A DNA stretch of 64,000 bases from Mermis nigrescens (lineage: Eukaryota; Nematoda; Enoplea; Mermithida; Mermithidae), in the NCBI GenBank assembly GCA_036768485.1, contig JAVLUZ010000701.1, forward strand, positions 1 to 64,000. The letters run 5' to 3'. Positions 29,148 through 42,100 of this stretch are shown here, one piece after another. The stretch's first letter is position 1, and each line of letters opens with the position of its first letter. The notes below the pieces were generated by a model. It was given only the letters and a program-made list of their open reading frames with translations. It ran no database searches and was not told the DNA's origin. The position numbers and the translations under genes were made by a program.

Positions 29148-30048
29148 TTTTAGTTTCACAAAAATTATATTAGTGAAAGCCTATGCTTATATCGATTTGA
29201 AGTGCGGGTATTCTAAGACTCGCATCTCCTTACCAAAATGCTTTATTAATAATTATTAATCTTAAGGCGTTTATTTTCAGATTTCTGTATAATACATGGT
29301 ATGCACTAGAAATGAGTAGCTGAATCACTAAAATTATGCGCTAATTACATGATATATGTCACTCAATCCCAACATGCTATTTCCTCCGCAGCAATTCCTG
29401 AATGGCTTTCTTCCAATAACGCAAGATTGTAGCCAACGCGTTTCAGTCAAGGAAAGGAAAATAATAATGTCGATTAATGTCATTTTGCGCCTAAGATTAA
29501 GATATATAGATGGTCGCATATTGGTAACTGACACATAGCAGATGGAACAAGGGAAAAAATTGGAAACCTGCGAGAAATGATTAGGTAGTATTCTTACGGT
29601 TAGCATAAGTAATTAGCAGGTACGTCAGCGAGCTTGAAAAATAATGAAATAATCTTTAAAACGCTCAAATATCATGAAGCCTAAGTCGAAGCTTCCTCGC
29701 ATGTCTACTACCTAGCTTATCGACGTATACCTATCTAAGCTAATAAATGGCTAGCATTAAACGATTGTTTACATATGTACATAGGTAGCACCAGGACCGA
29801 TTTCACACATGCTCGCCCACCATTTTGCTTTCCTATACTTTATATGAGGTAAGCTGCTTGTCACGCTACATTATCCACTTTTGTCAAAGCGCGAAGCTTA
29901 TACCACTTTTAGCTCGAATAGCTGATTGCGAAACATCGTAAATGCTCGTGTTTAATCGCTAGTGGATTGACGTTTTTTTCTTAATCGCTTTATTCGGTGA
30001 CACGGCTCTAAATTTTAATTATTCGTGTATTCTTGGGATACGCGAATA
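29148..30048. promoter_or_regulatory. Upstream region of gene B, presumed promoter/5' UTR
   Basis: About 900 bp before the first coding exon of gene B, free of the window's common repeats, unlike most intergenic DNA here. I see no confident TATA box or other element. Whether a non-coding first exon exists cannot be told. Confidence 0.3.
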
Positions 30049-30158
30049 ATGAGCTACTGCGATTTTTTTCTCTCTTTGACCGACGAGGAAAAGACTCAGA
30101 TAGCGGCGGTATTGCAAAGAGATGTGGAAGAGCAAAATCGACAGAAGAAGAAAGTTGG
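30049..30158 (+). CDS. Sytl: Gene B exon 1: SHD first helix with start codon
   Basis: ATG then SYCD and [20 protein letters not shown], the signature first Rab-binding helix of Slp/rabphilin-like domains ('LTxEExxxIxxVLxRD'), then a charged [10 protein letters not shown] stretch. The ATG directly before this helix is the natural family start. Ends in phase 2 at GTATGA. Confidence 0.9.
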
Positions 30159-33100
30159 GTATGATTCAAAGTCATTTTTATTGACACTTTGTGTTTTGTG
30201 ATAAATGTGCCGGATCATAATTAACAGGGCGCTTAATTGGTCGATTTCCAATTTTTTGGATAACCTGAACGATTTTCTTATATGAATTTTGTCAAAAATG
30301 GTAAGATAGACGACCTCTGATTGACTTATAATCTGTTGCACATAAGTTTGGGCATAAATTTTAAGAATTTCTTAGAAAGTAAGCCGACGGATTAGGAAAA
30401 TCATTCATCAAATGAATGCTATAATCGTAATCTGTCGGCTTATTGTCGGACATAGTTTTTAAAATTTATGCCCAAGCTTTTGTGAAACGGACTATACGCA
30501 TTTAATAAGTTCATTTAGTAAAAATGAGATTAAAAGATTCATTGTTAAGTTACAATTTTAACAGAAAGGAAAAATGACAATACGTACTATTATTACGCAA
30601 AAAACGCGGCGCTATACAGATCTTCGCTTGACATAAGAATTTTTTTCTTATAGAGCACTGGTTTCACATATTTTTTCAATTGTTCAGTTTGTTTCTCTTC
30701 GATCCGAATGCTTTAAATTATTTTTAGTTTGATTTTATTCAATTTAATTGATTCCACTTTGTGTAAGTCATACGAACAACCCAGCTATGAGCTTATTTTT
30801 GTAATGAAGATGCAGCTAAGAGTGTATTTTTGTAATGGATGATTTTGCTAAAGTAGAATAATCCTATTTGTGAGGAATTTGGCGCCTCCGAGCGATACTA
30901 AAAATTTAAACATTTGAGATTTTCTAATTAGCTGTGTATTGCAATAGTTAAAAAGTGTTGCAGATATCTGCGCAACATTTGAAGGAGCAGTTACATTTAA
31001 CGACAGATTATTTATTCTTTATCGTATTTATAAATTATAAATTTGTTTTGTCATTTATTTCGTTTATAATATTATCTTTGCTAATCGAATATCATGATGG
31101 CTAGTAGTATAAATCTACCTATTGGAAAATTAATTGAGCTGTGGGTTCAACGAAAATTTCACTTGAGCATTCAACGATGTGATTTTAGTCTTTGCGTTAT
31201 TATTTGGTGTATAACAAATGAAAGCCTGACTTTTCTCATAGTTGCTCAAAAACCTTAAAAGTTGATATTTTTGTCATATTCTAAAACCTAAATTAAGCAC
31301 TCTTTTGAATTGACCCATCAAAGTTGAATATTTTTTGAGTTAGTCGATTTATTCAGAGCTATTTTAAAAATTTAAGGAAAGTATGTTTATCTAATATTCT
31401 AATATCATATTTAATTGTACAATATTCATGTAATTTGATTTATTGTTGGCTCTGAATCAAATGTTTAGGTTAGTAAAATTGAAAATCGACTTACTAACTG
31501 AAAAACGTCAAAATCTATCGACGTCAGCGGAATCGAAAAAAGGCTTTAAGAACGGATCTATTTGTTCATTATGCGGCTTTATTTTTCCGAGCCAAAGAAA
31601 AAACGTCGACAGCGAAGTCAAAAAACCAGCGCGCGAAATCTTTTCAAATAACACAATTTGCTCCTATTGTAAGCTGAAAATTTGCCAGGGATGTTGCAAT
31701 AAGACCAGCACAGCCAAAACATGCTGCCGATTATGTTTTCTAAAACGGTGAGTCGCAGAAAAATGCCAGTAAATTAGCAACATATTCCTGAAAAAAAATT
31801 TCCATCAATAAATACCGATTTTCTTTTTTCGTTTGTTTTTTCATTTTTCTACTATAGCCTGTTTTACACAATTTTAGGCTAAATTTTGAAAACTTTGTCC
31901 GACAATAACCCCACAAATTGCGATTATAGCGTTGATTTGATATACGGGGCGTCCCACCTAACTGTCCCAACTGCTTTTTCGTAATAACTCCACTAATTCT
32001 TAATATTTTTTTGATGATTTTTTAGACATAGTTGGAAGGTCCAATAGCAAACTGGATGACGTGATTTGGTCGCGTTTGCTCGTTCATGATATAAGCTACA
32101 GGAGTTTGTATAGACCTTAGTTTTTACAGGCGGTCCCACCTGAGTATCCGAACTATTATCTCGCGTTAGCTCATTTAATTCTAAAAACTTTCTCGAGAGA
32201 TTGTAGAATGTTTAATAGGCCATCGGCAGACAAAGTTTGGCATAAATTAGTAATATACTGTTCAAAATGTAAAATTTTTACAGAACTTACTTTTCTTCGC
32301 TATGCAAAAATTGTCATAATGACTTTTGACAGCAATTTCTCATGAACTTGTGTAAACCCATTCAACAATTTTTTTATTGATTCACAAGCATTCAGATACT
32401 AAAAATCTAAGGTTTACACTAAGTTTCGCAGTTTGGAATTTATGTACCCTTTTTGGGGATAGTTAACAATTTTTAGTCATAACTTCCTGAAAACGTGATA
32501 TTTACAGGAATGTAAACCCAAAAAATGAATAAGGAAGGTAACTGAAATTTAAATTTACAATTTTTTTCCCTATCTTTCTTCAGGCCCCTGTATTTGTTTT
32601 GTTCGCAATCCTCATAATAAAAGTAAAGACTACTACACTTGTCGTTGATATTATTATCATGCGACAAAAATGATAATATAATCTTGCTTGAGGAGAAGGA
32701 AATTTAGGAAATTAGGCAAAGGAAGAGGAAGTTGGAAGAAGGAAAGGAGAAGGATGGATAGGAAAACGGAAGTTTAAGGAGAAAACAGAAAGACAGCATG
32801 AATTTTTGAGTGCAAATTTTTTAAAGATATAACTCCAACATTACAATAGGAAACGAGTCACTGAGGTATGAAAAAATTTGCTCGTTAAGGGAATATTCTG
32901 CTGTTACGGGTATCTGGTGCAAAAAGCCTATAAATGAAGAACGCCCGAGATCGGAACTAGGGGTAAACGCAGATGTTGATCAGGTGCTTTCAATATCAAA
33001 CTCGCTACTGAGTCAAATCAAGAAATCGGATAGGAGATCATCGGGTAGGACAATTATAGCGCACTTATATTCCTGAGTGATACTTTAAAAATAGCTTTTT

Positions 33101-36100
33101 CAAATAAATTTCTACAAAAATTTAAACAATATTCTAAAATTTTGATATCGTTTGTTCATTGTGTATAGATTCTTTAGCGAATGCTAAGAAACATTCCTCT
33201 TAAACCCGTTTAAGATAACTTTTATTCTACTGCTGATTTAACTCGGGCGGAGAACTCGATATGTAAAATTAGCATTACAGAAGATTATAGTCTGTTTCAG
33301 TTACTAAGAGCTTTTTGGAAAAATTTAAAACGCTCACAAAATTGTTTTAAATTAATACGACAGAAGTGATGTTCTACAGTATATTGAGTTGTAGTATGAT
33401 CTTTCCTATTGTTGAACTGCGAAACTGTATGAGACTGCTTAGCTATTTTTGTAGCCCAAATCTTATGGATTACATTTGGCGAAAAAGCTCTCGAATAAAT
33501 TAAACAGACTATAAATAAATCAGATATTCACTCTCAGTCTTGTTTGATTTATGCTTATTGCATTCACTAAGTACGATTAGAGGCAAAAATGTATTTTTAT
33601 TCATCCAGAATTTAACTGCATACTGAAAATTCGATCGATGCTTCGACCTCCAGAAAGATATTTTTCTTTTTATTTCACGTAATTCATTTCAATCTGTTAT
33701 AATCCGAATTGAACACAATTTCAGGAACTGTAATTTTTCTTAATAAAAGTCTCAGCAGTCTTATCGCCAAATGCAAAAAATCAATAATTCTGCATTACTA
33801 TTGATTTGTATATCTCATGCGCATTTGTAGAAAATTTATTTATCAACTCTTTTCCAATGTAATTGTAAAGCCTGATGCATTCCAAAAGGCCCATTCTTGC
33901 TTTATGGCTTATTACTGTAGCAGAGTATTTTTTACGGGTTAGGTTTTTGCAGCGGTCTGTTAGATGCGCCACATCTTAAACCAAGCATATTAAACATCAA
34001 TAAGAAGAGTTTTAAGCGACCTGCTGTTACGAGAGCTTAAGTGAAGATGCCATTTGTGTAGTAAAAATCTATTATAGTAATATGACTTTAGCAAAAAATG
34101 GGCTGTTTGGAATGGAACAGACTATAGCTGTCCTTTTTGTCACTAGATATCTGGGTTTTCATTTTTAATATAGGCGAGCTAAGCATTCGGGACCGAATAC
34201 TAGTAAGATAAATCGAAACATTAATGAGGAAAGCCAAAAAACATTTCAAGTCTTCTAAATTTTCACGTTTTAATTTTTAATTTTATCTCACTTTCAAGAC
34301 ATTGGTGAAATATTGTCGATTAATCAATTTTTCTGTGATATTTCCAGTATACTCTGAGCAGATTTGTTGTAAAATGTACTTTTTCTCAATGCAGTGGTCG
34401 GTGGTATTAAAGCCGAGAAAGAAATGCGTTTCATCGGAAAATATAGAATGATGTCGGAAAAATTAGAAACTGAACCCGAAAATGCTCGCATGACGAACAA
34501 TTTCAAGAATCCATTTGACGAAGTGTCATTCGAAGATGCGTGAGAAATTATACTATGTTGTTTAGAAACATTTTTTGAAATTTATTTTAATTTTTTAAAA
34601 GAAAGAAAAATTAAAGGTCGTTATTTTTTGCTTCGTAAAAGCTATTATTATTAAAAAAATACCTGTGTCACAAAAATATTATATTTCTGTCTCATATCTC
34701 TTAACATTCTACTAATTTTTTAATTTTGCGGATATAATATAAAGATAGTTCTAAGACCGTAAGACGTCATATGATTGATACAAATATAAATAATAGTAGG
34801 CAATAAGATTTATGTGGTCAGCTCGTATTTCAGGAATTAAGCTAAAAAATTATTGCACTTCTAATTTGTTTTGTAGTCGTAATCAATCACGTAGAATTTC
34901 AACAATATTTCTTGAATTTTGTTGAGTACCATTTTCAGGATTGATTTATCTATTTCGAAAAATACGGCTGAAATCTTTTAAAATAACTCTGTTTTTTTTA
35001 AAGTTTTCTAAAGTTTTTCGCATTCTGGAAAGTGTTATCTGTAGTAGTTTATTTCTACGCTTTGCTTTCTCTTGCTGCAATGCTGGAGAAAAATACTAAC
35101 TTGAACCAAAAAACTAATTTTATTTTGCAGGAATACAACTATGAGTGCAGCATCATCCGCTGAAAGACTGAGATCGACGCACAACCTCAGTTTACCATCC
35201 CCGTCAGGTAAAAAAAGTTTTCATGCAAACAATTTTATTTTCCAGATTCCGTGAATGTTTTTGTAATTTTAAATTAAATTTTTTATTTTAAGATACTCCA
35301 TATAGTCGACCACAAATTTATGCACCGAAGAAACATTTAGATTCAATAGGAAAAAGAGGTGAAGTCGTGTGTGAATTATAATAGCTGTAATGTGTGACGA
35401 AGTATTCAGAGAATGTACATTCCAATTCATTGTAAAAGTCAAATTTTTCAGCCCTTGCCGAATTTTTTCTGAAAACTTATTTTTATTATTTGAGAAAATT
35501 TCTGTCGTCTTATAAAAAATAAAAGCTTTAAGCTGACTGAACAAAGTATGTGGATAGCTATAACTTGCGCATTATAACTCGTCTGATTGATTTTAAAAAT
35601 TTTTATTAATTAGCTACATCTCTATCATGAATTGCCTACTAATTTTGCATATATTTCACTTTTCATTATCTTTGATACTGTTGACTTTGTAAGCTTCAAG
35701 GTTCTCGGTTTTGCAATTAATGCTTATTGTTTTTAATACTTTTTACAAATATTCGGATTCTCCGAACATTTTCTGACAATTTCGACTAAATTTTTGTTGG
35801 GATAGCGATAGTCTATTGAATTTAATTTTAAGCGAATTCGTGCAACAGAATTTCCGTATTGCAAAACGTAGACATTTTGGATAGGAAAATTGGAAGCGAC
35901 TCGTTCGACTATTCATATCTCTACAGAACAGCTAAAGATGATGCTATAAACCCATCATGTTCGAAGTCGAGCGACGATAAGAGACTTAGTCGAAATAGTC
36001 GGGTATATTATACATAGCTATAATCATGCATGGGGTGCAGCCGAATTCCTGGTAAGGGGGTCAAAACCGGCAGAAATCCAGGAAACGTGATAAAAATTCA

Positions 36101-39100
36101 ATCCTGGAATGTATCGATTTTAGCGAGTTTTTCAGATTCTGAGGTGAAAACCACCCACGCCCTTGTGTGGTTATACTGTTGTTAGACATTCTAAAAGGGA
36201 ATATAAACGGATAATACCTCGTCTCAAGTCCAACAACAGTGTATTCATGCAGCAAGATTCTGTAGAAAATTTCTCGCTTAAGGGACACGAAATGACGCCT
36301 TAAGTAAATACACTTGTTCTGATCTGACATGCACATGGTTAACTGGGGTAAATAGAAAACTAGTAATTTAAACTTGGAAAAATAGAGGACAAAAATTGGA
36401 CCTTTTGAACAATTTACCTGCCACCGTTTTTAGCCGATCCTTAATAGCTACAGTAACGAAACTTTACATACAACTAGCTTATGACTTCTAGTCTTTACAC
36501 CTGCAAAATAATTTAGTTAAAAAAAATAATTTCTTTTTAAATTCATACTCAAAATTTGATTACTGTATCTTTATTTCATCCCTCAAAAAACGGTGGCGGG
36601 GAAATTGTTCAAAAGATCCCAAAAATTTATGAAATTTAAAAAATTTTATGCAAAAGTGCTCGGAGTCGATCATAACTATGAGTAAATATAGTGTTTACGC
36701 TTTGTCAGCATTTAATAATAGTTTTTAATTCTGACTCAGAAAAGCTCTTTGCTTGATTTTAAGACCGGCTGACTCCCTTAGATCGGTCAAATAATTAAAC
36801 TGAACTGGGTGTACGTGACTTCAGGCACTTTTGCAAAAATTATTGATCTTGTCCAATTTTAGTCTTGATTTATTTATATTCCTCGTAAACTTTTTTCTTT
36901 CTCCTGTGATTCTCTAGACCTTAAAGCTTCGCGAAAATCTGATACTTTTACTACGTATTAATCATGCACAAAAATAGTTATTTTCTGAAATTTCGAGAAA
37001 TATGTGATATGCTCCGACCGGCCAGGAAAGCAAATTTAAGGTAACTAATTATGTTGTTGCCGTAAAATCAGATGCAAAATTTACTTATAAATAAGTGTTA
37101 CCGGTCACTTTGCAGGTTCAATCTGTAAGTCAGATTCCGTACGTGAATTCAATTTCATGGAAGCAATATTCAAAGTCTATTATTGCTGTGTTATATCTGT
37201 TTAGTGCATGTTGCGCATTACAGAATAATGAGAGGCAAACTCGAGAATGAAAATGTCTTTGAAATTTCCTATTGGTTCTATCAAGTTTACTAAATTGTTC
37301 GTATTGAATTCTGAATACGTAAAGCCTATAATCGCACATAGTGTAATATTTATAATAATATCATATAATACAATTTTATGAATAATTGTACATACAATAC
37401 TGCATCAAATAGTATTCTTAATTAAGAATTCAAGTGGCGAAAGAAGTTATCTCGGGAGCAACGACAATGTGTCCTTGCGACTAGTAAGGTTATTTCACTT
37501 ACAGACTTGCTAACAGAAATCAGGGGCGTAGCTGGCCTTCTGAATTCGGGAGGGGCGAAGAAAATTTAGAAGTTGAGTATCACAACAACTACTCGTAGAT
37601 AGGCAAAAATAATGGTGTTTTTGAGCTCTTTACAGCGAGATCTACGCACTGAAAAAATTTTAAAAATTTAATTTTATTTATTATAACAAAAAATATGTTT
37701 TATGCACTCGAATAGGCGCGATGAGCCACAATATATCAGGCTTATTAGTTTAAGAGTGTACTAAAATTTATTCAAGCGGTTTTTCACATGAGATTTAAAA
37801 ATTTTTCATTCTCTCCTTTGGGGACCCTTGTAAAAAAATAACGTACTTCCGGAATTTTAGAGGGATTAGTCCCCTTAATCCTACCTCACAGCTACGCCAC
37901 TGACAGAAATGCTAGCGGGAATTTAGATTTAAGCTTCCAGAATGATAAATGGAAAATTTTTTTGCGGAAAATAAGACAGAATGATACCAAAATCAAAAAT
38001 TTCATGCAAAAATGTTTGAAATTGATTAGGAAGGTTTTGAGACAAATTCGAATTAAAATTGCTCCTTACTAACCCCTAGGGCCGGTCATACTGTGCATCT
38101 AGGCTTACTAACGTATTTGGTGAGCCATATGAATGTAAAGTTATCAGGAAAATAGACGTTTTTTTATTTAATTTTTTTGGGGAATCGAAAATTGAATTTA
38201 CAAAAATAGAGTCACCAAGAGCAATGAAATGTCACTTAAAATGTCAAATTTTTTTGAATGAAAAAGCAAATGAATGCAAATACTGACTTTGGACAACATT
38301 TAATCTTAAGCGTGATGGATTGTTTTTGAATCGGGGGAGGGGGAGCAGCTATTTTTCGGACATGTTTTACTTCTATCTTACTCTTAATAATCTTGAAAAG
38401 AAATGCAATATCGTAATTAAATTTTCATAATTCGTCCTTAATAGCACTTTAATATTGACCATTTTCCATTGCTGAGGAATTTGTATGTAAATTTCAGGCA
38501 AGTACTCTTAGCTTAAACAGCACAAATAGCGAATTTGCTGTAGAAGACAAATCAGAAATTAATTATTGTATGGATGCCACAGCTGGTCACATCTTACTGT
38601 CCATTGAATATGACTACTCATCGGCCATACTGAACGTGATTGTTTTCCGCTGCAAGGATTTAGTTATGAGCAGCAAACGAAAGCGCCAACTAAATCCGTG
38701 AGGATCAAATCTGTGTTCAAATTTCAGGGTTCTTTGCAATTAAACAAATTTTTTATTTCAGATATAAATTTAGATTTTTTAAACTGGTGTCTGATTTGGG
38801 GTTTTTTTATTTCTATTTTCAGATATTTATTTTCACCGTATTTTGCACTTTTTTTGATTTCTCAGAAAGTGAGTTCATTTGTAATGGCAGTCTAAAATAA
38901 AGTTGTCGATCAATTTTAAATGCAAAGGAATTTGAAGAATGTAAATCTATTCATACTAGCAAAGAAAAATGCTCCGATGGAACAAAAAAGGGAATATACT
39001 TGGGATTGTGAATTATCGAGGATGTAAAAGGAGGGACTAGGAAAAATCTCCTATGTTATATGCCAAGAATCGCAAAATATGTAAAAAATCAGACTTTCTC

Positions 39101-42100
39101 TAAACAATGCAAAAAATCGAAGTATATTCTGCGGTCTCTGAAAAAACGTATTATTTTAAAATAACTTTTTCTGATTGACATAATATCTTAAGAGCATATT
39201 ACGTAATGCAACTTTTTGCAGACTTCATTCAACTTTGAGTTGCTTAATAATGTGACTTAAAGTGAAATGCTGTTAACAAATCATAATTAAGTTGTTCGTA
39301 TTTCATTATTACTAAGCATGTCACTTAGCAGATACAGCCATTCTGAGTGTCAAAGTGCAAGCAATATTCAAATTACCAAAAAATTGATTGAAAAAAGCAG
39401 CGAATTAGCAATGCAGTTGCTAAGCGAATTGAATGAAATAATACCACATATCGATGCATTCAAGACAATCGATGATATTGTTGGTTCAAAGCAGTAGGAA
39501 ACACGGAAGCTGACGTGCAACAGACCTTATGTAGATAATCTTTTACACATGTCTACAGCAATTGTTTACTAAACTTTTACATTTTTCAAAGGCCGCAGAA
39601 TATACTTCGATTTTTTGCATTGTTTAGAGAAAGTCTGATTTTTTACATATTTTGCGATTCTTGGCATATAACATAGGGAGATTTTTCCTAGTCCCCTCCT
39701 TTTACATCCTCGATAATTCACAATCCCAAGTATATTCCCTTTTTTGTTCCATCGGAGCATTTTTCTTTGCTAGTACCCCACTTTTAATTAGCAAGATTTG
39801 GAAATACAATACTAGATTTCATTTACTGTGCAGGTTCTTCTAATAATTGAATGGTTTAAACTTTACAAAGCTACTAGTTGTAGAAGAAACAAACATTCTG
39901 ATTAGTAATTCTTATGTTACGTAGAACATCCTGTAAAGAAATATGCTTCCAAAACTTTCTAGAGCTCAACTTAATTTACATTTTAAACTTTACACAGGAG
40001 TGTAAAGAGTTTAAGTGGGATTAATAATTTCGATATTGCTCTGATATAACGATCAGCATTTATTACGAAATGAAGCCTCTATAATGTTCTAAGAACAAAT
40101 TAACAATAGGTGTTAATCACTTTACACTACTCTTCATGCGCCCCTAGCAGACGTATCACATCTGTTTCCATATATATTTTACGACTTTAGAGAAACAATA
40201 AGTTACCGTGAGGCTCTAGAATGAAGCTTATTAAATAGTGTAAACTTTACACTAGCAACGAGTGTAAAGTAGATTTTAGTCGGATTTGTAAATTCGATAT
40301 TACTCGGATATTACATTCAACATTCATGAAAAAATTACGTCTCCATAACGGTTTAATGACAAATAGACACAGATATAAACCACTTTACATCACTGTTGAG
40401 TGTAAACAAACGTGCCCAGCTGACGTCCCTTATTTGATTCCATGTAAGTTTTCAGATTTCGTCAAAAAATTTAGGTTTTAGCGAAGCTTCTAGAACGAAG
40501 ATAAACCACTTTACATCACTGTTGAGTGTAAACAAACGCGCCCAGTTGACGTCCCTTATTTTATTCCATGTAAATTTTCAGATTTCGGCAGAAAATTCAG
40601 GTTTTCGCAAAGCTCTAGAACGAACATTAATTAGCAGTGTAAACTTTACACAACCGCCTAGTGTAAAGAGGATTTTATTCCGATTTGTAAATCTGATATT
40701 ACTCGGATATTATTATCAACATTTATGAAAAAATTGCAGGTCTAAAATGGTCTGAGGACATATAAACAATGGGCGTAAACTACTTTACATCACTGTTGGA
40801 TGTAAACAAACGCGCCTACGTGACGTCTCACATTTTTGATTCTTTGAAAATTTCTAGACTCCAGGAAAAAATTAGGTTTCTGGAATGCTCAAAAACGAAG
40901 ATAAATACATATGTAGTGTAAACTTCATGTAAACACCTAGTGTAAAGAAGATTTTGGTCAGATTCGTAATTTTGATATTGTTCGATATTACGATTAATAT
41001 TTATGAAAAAATTAAGTCTCCATAATGTTCTATGGGCAAACTAACAATAGGTGTAAACCACTTTACAACACTATAGAGTGTAAACATATGCGCCAGACTG
41101 GCATATCAAATTTGGTTCCTGGTCCATTTCTAGACTTGATAATCGTGTCCCTGACTCATAACCGGAGAAGCAGGCAGAAAAACAAGACAGAAACGCATTT
41201 TAAACACCAAATTTTTGACTTTACACTCGCTAAATATTAATGTATAGACAATTTGCTTTGACATGCACCCGATATAAAGCACTTTATTTTTATTCTATTG
41301 GACTTATCCCGACTTCTGGACGGAGAAAGTGGCGAACAAAAAACGCAACAAAAACGTATTTTCCATCATTTAGAACACTGTAAACTTTAAAATTCCGTAC
41401 CGAACTCCCATTGAGTTTAAAGAAATTCGGTTTGGTACAATTTGTAGCTTTTAAATCGTAAGTACATTCCTGTGTGCCAAAATTCTCTTGCAAAAATTAT
41501 TTGGTATGATTTATTAATCAAAATTCGGAAAAAACGCGTTTTTTCGCCCATTTTTACCTTTGATTTCGAACTTTACACCCCCATAAATAACTCAATATTG
41601 CGTTTTTTTAAATGCAGTTTGCTTCGATGTGTAGCCCCTGAGAGGCACTTTATTACTGCTGTATTCAATTTACTCTGACTCATAAGCGAAAAAATTTGGC
41701 AGAGAAATCTTAGCTTGAAATCAGTTTTTTTACACCATCCACTAGAGTGTAAACTTTAAACCCCAGGATCTAACTCACCATAGAGCGTAGAAGACTTTGC
41801 TTATATGCAGAATGTAGCCCTTAATCCGCTCTACATTTCTGTCGGAAAATATTTCAAAAAACTCATAACCGGAGTTAGTTTCAGACATAATCAGGATGAA
41901 AACTCGACCAAAAAGTGCTTTTTCACCCCCAAATTTTCGCACTCTTTACACTGCCATTCGATAACTAATGTGAATTTCAAAAAACAAAAAAAGTACCATC
42001 TGTAGAATTCATCCCTCTATTATCCTATGCTGTTAAATTCTTTGAGTCATCAATACTCAGTTGTCCACATGCCGCATTATAAATGTCCCAAAGTTTGTCC

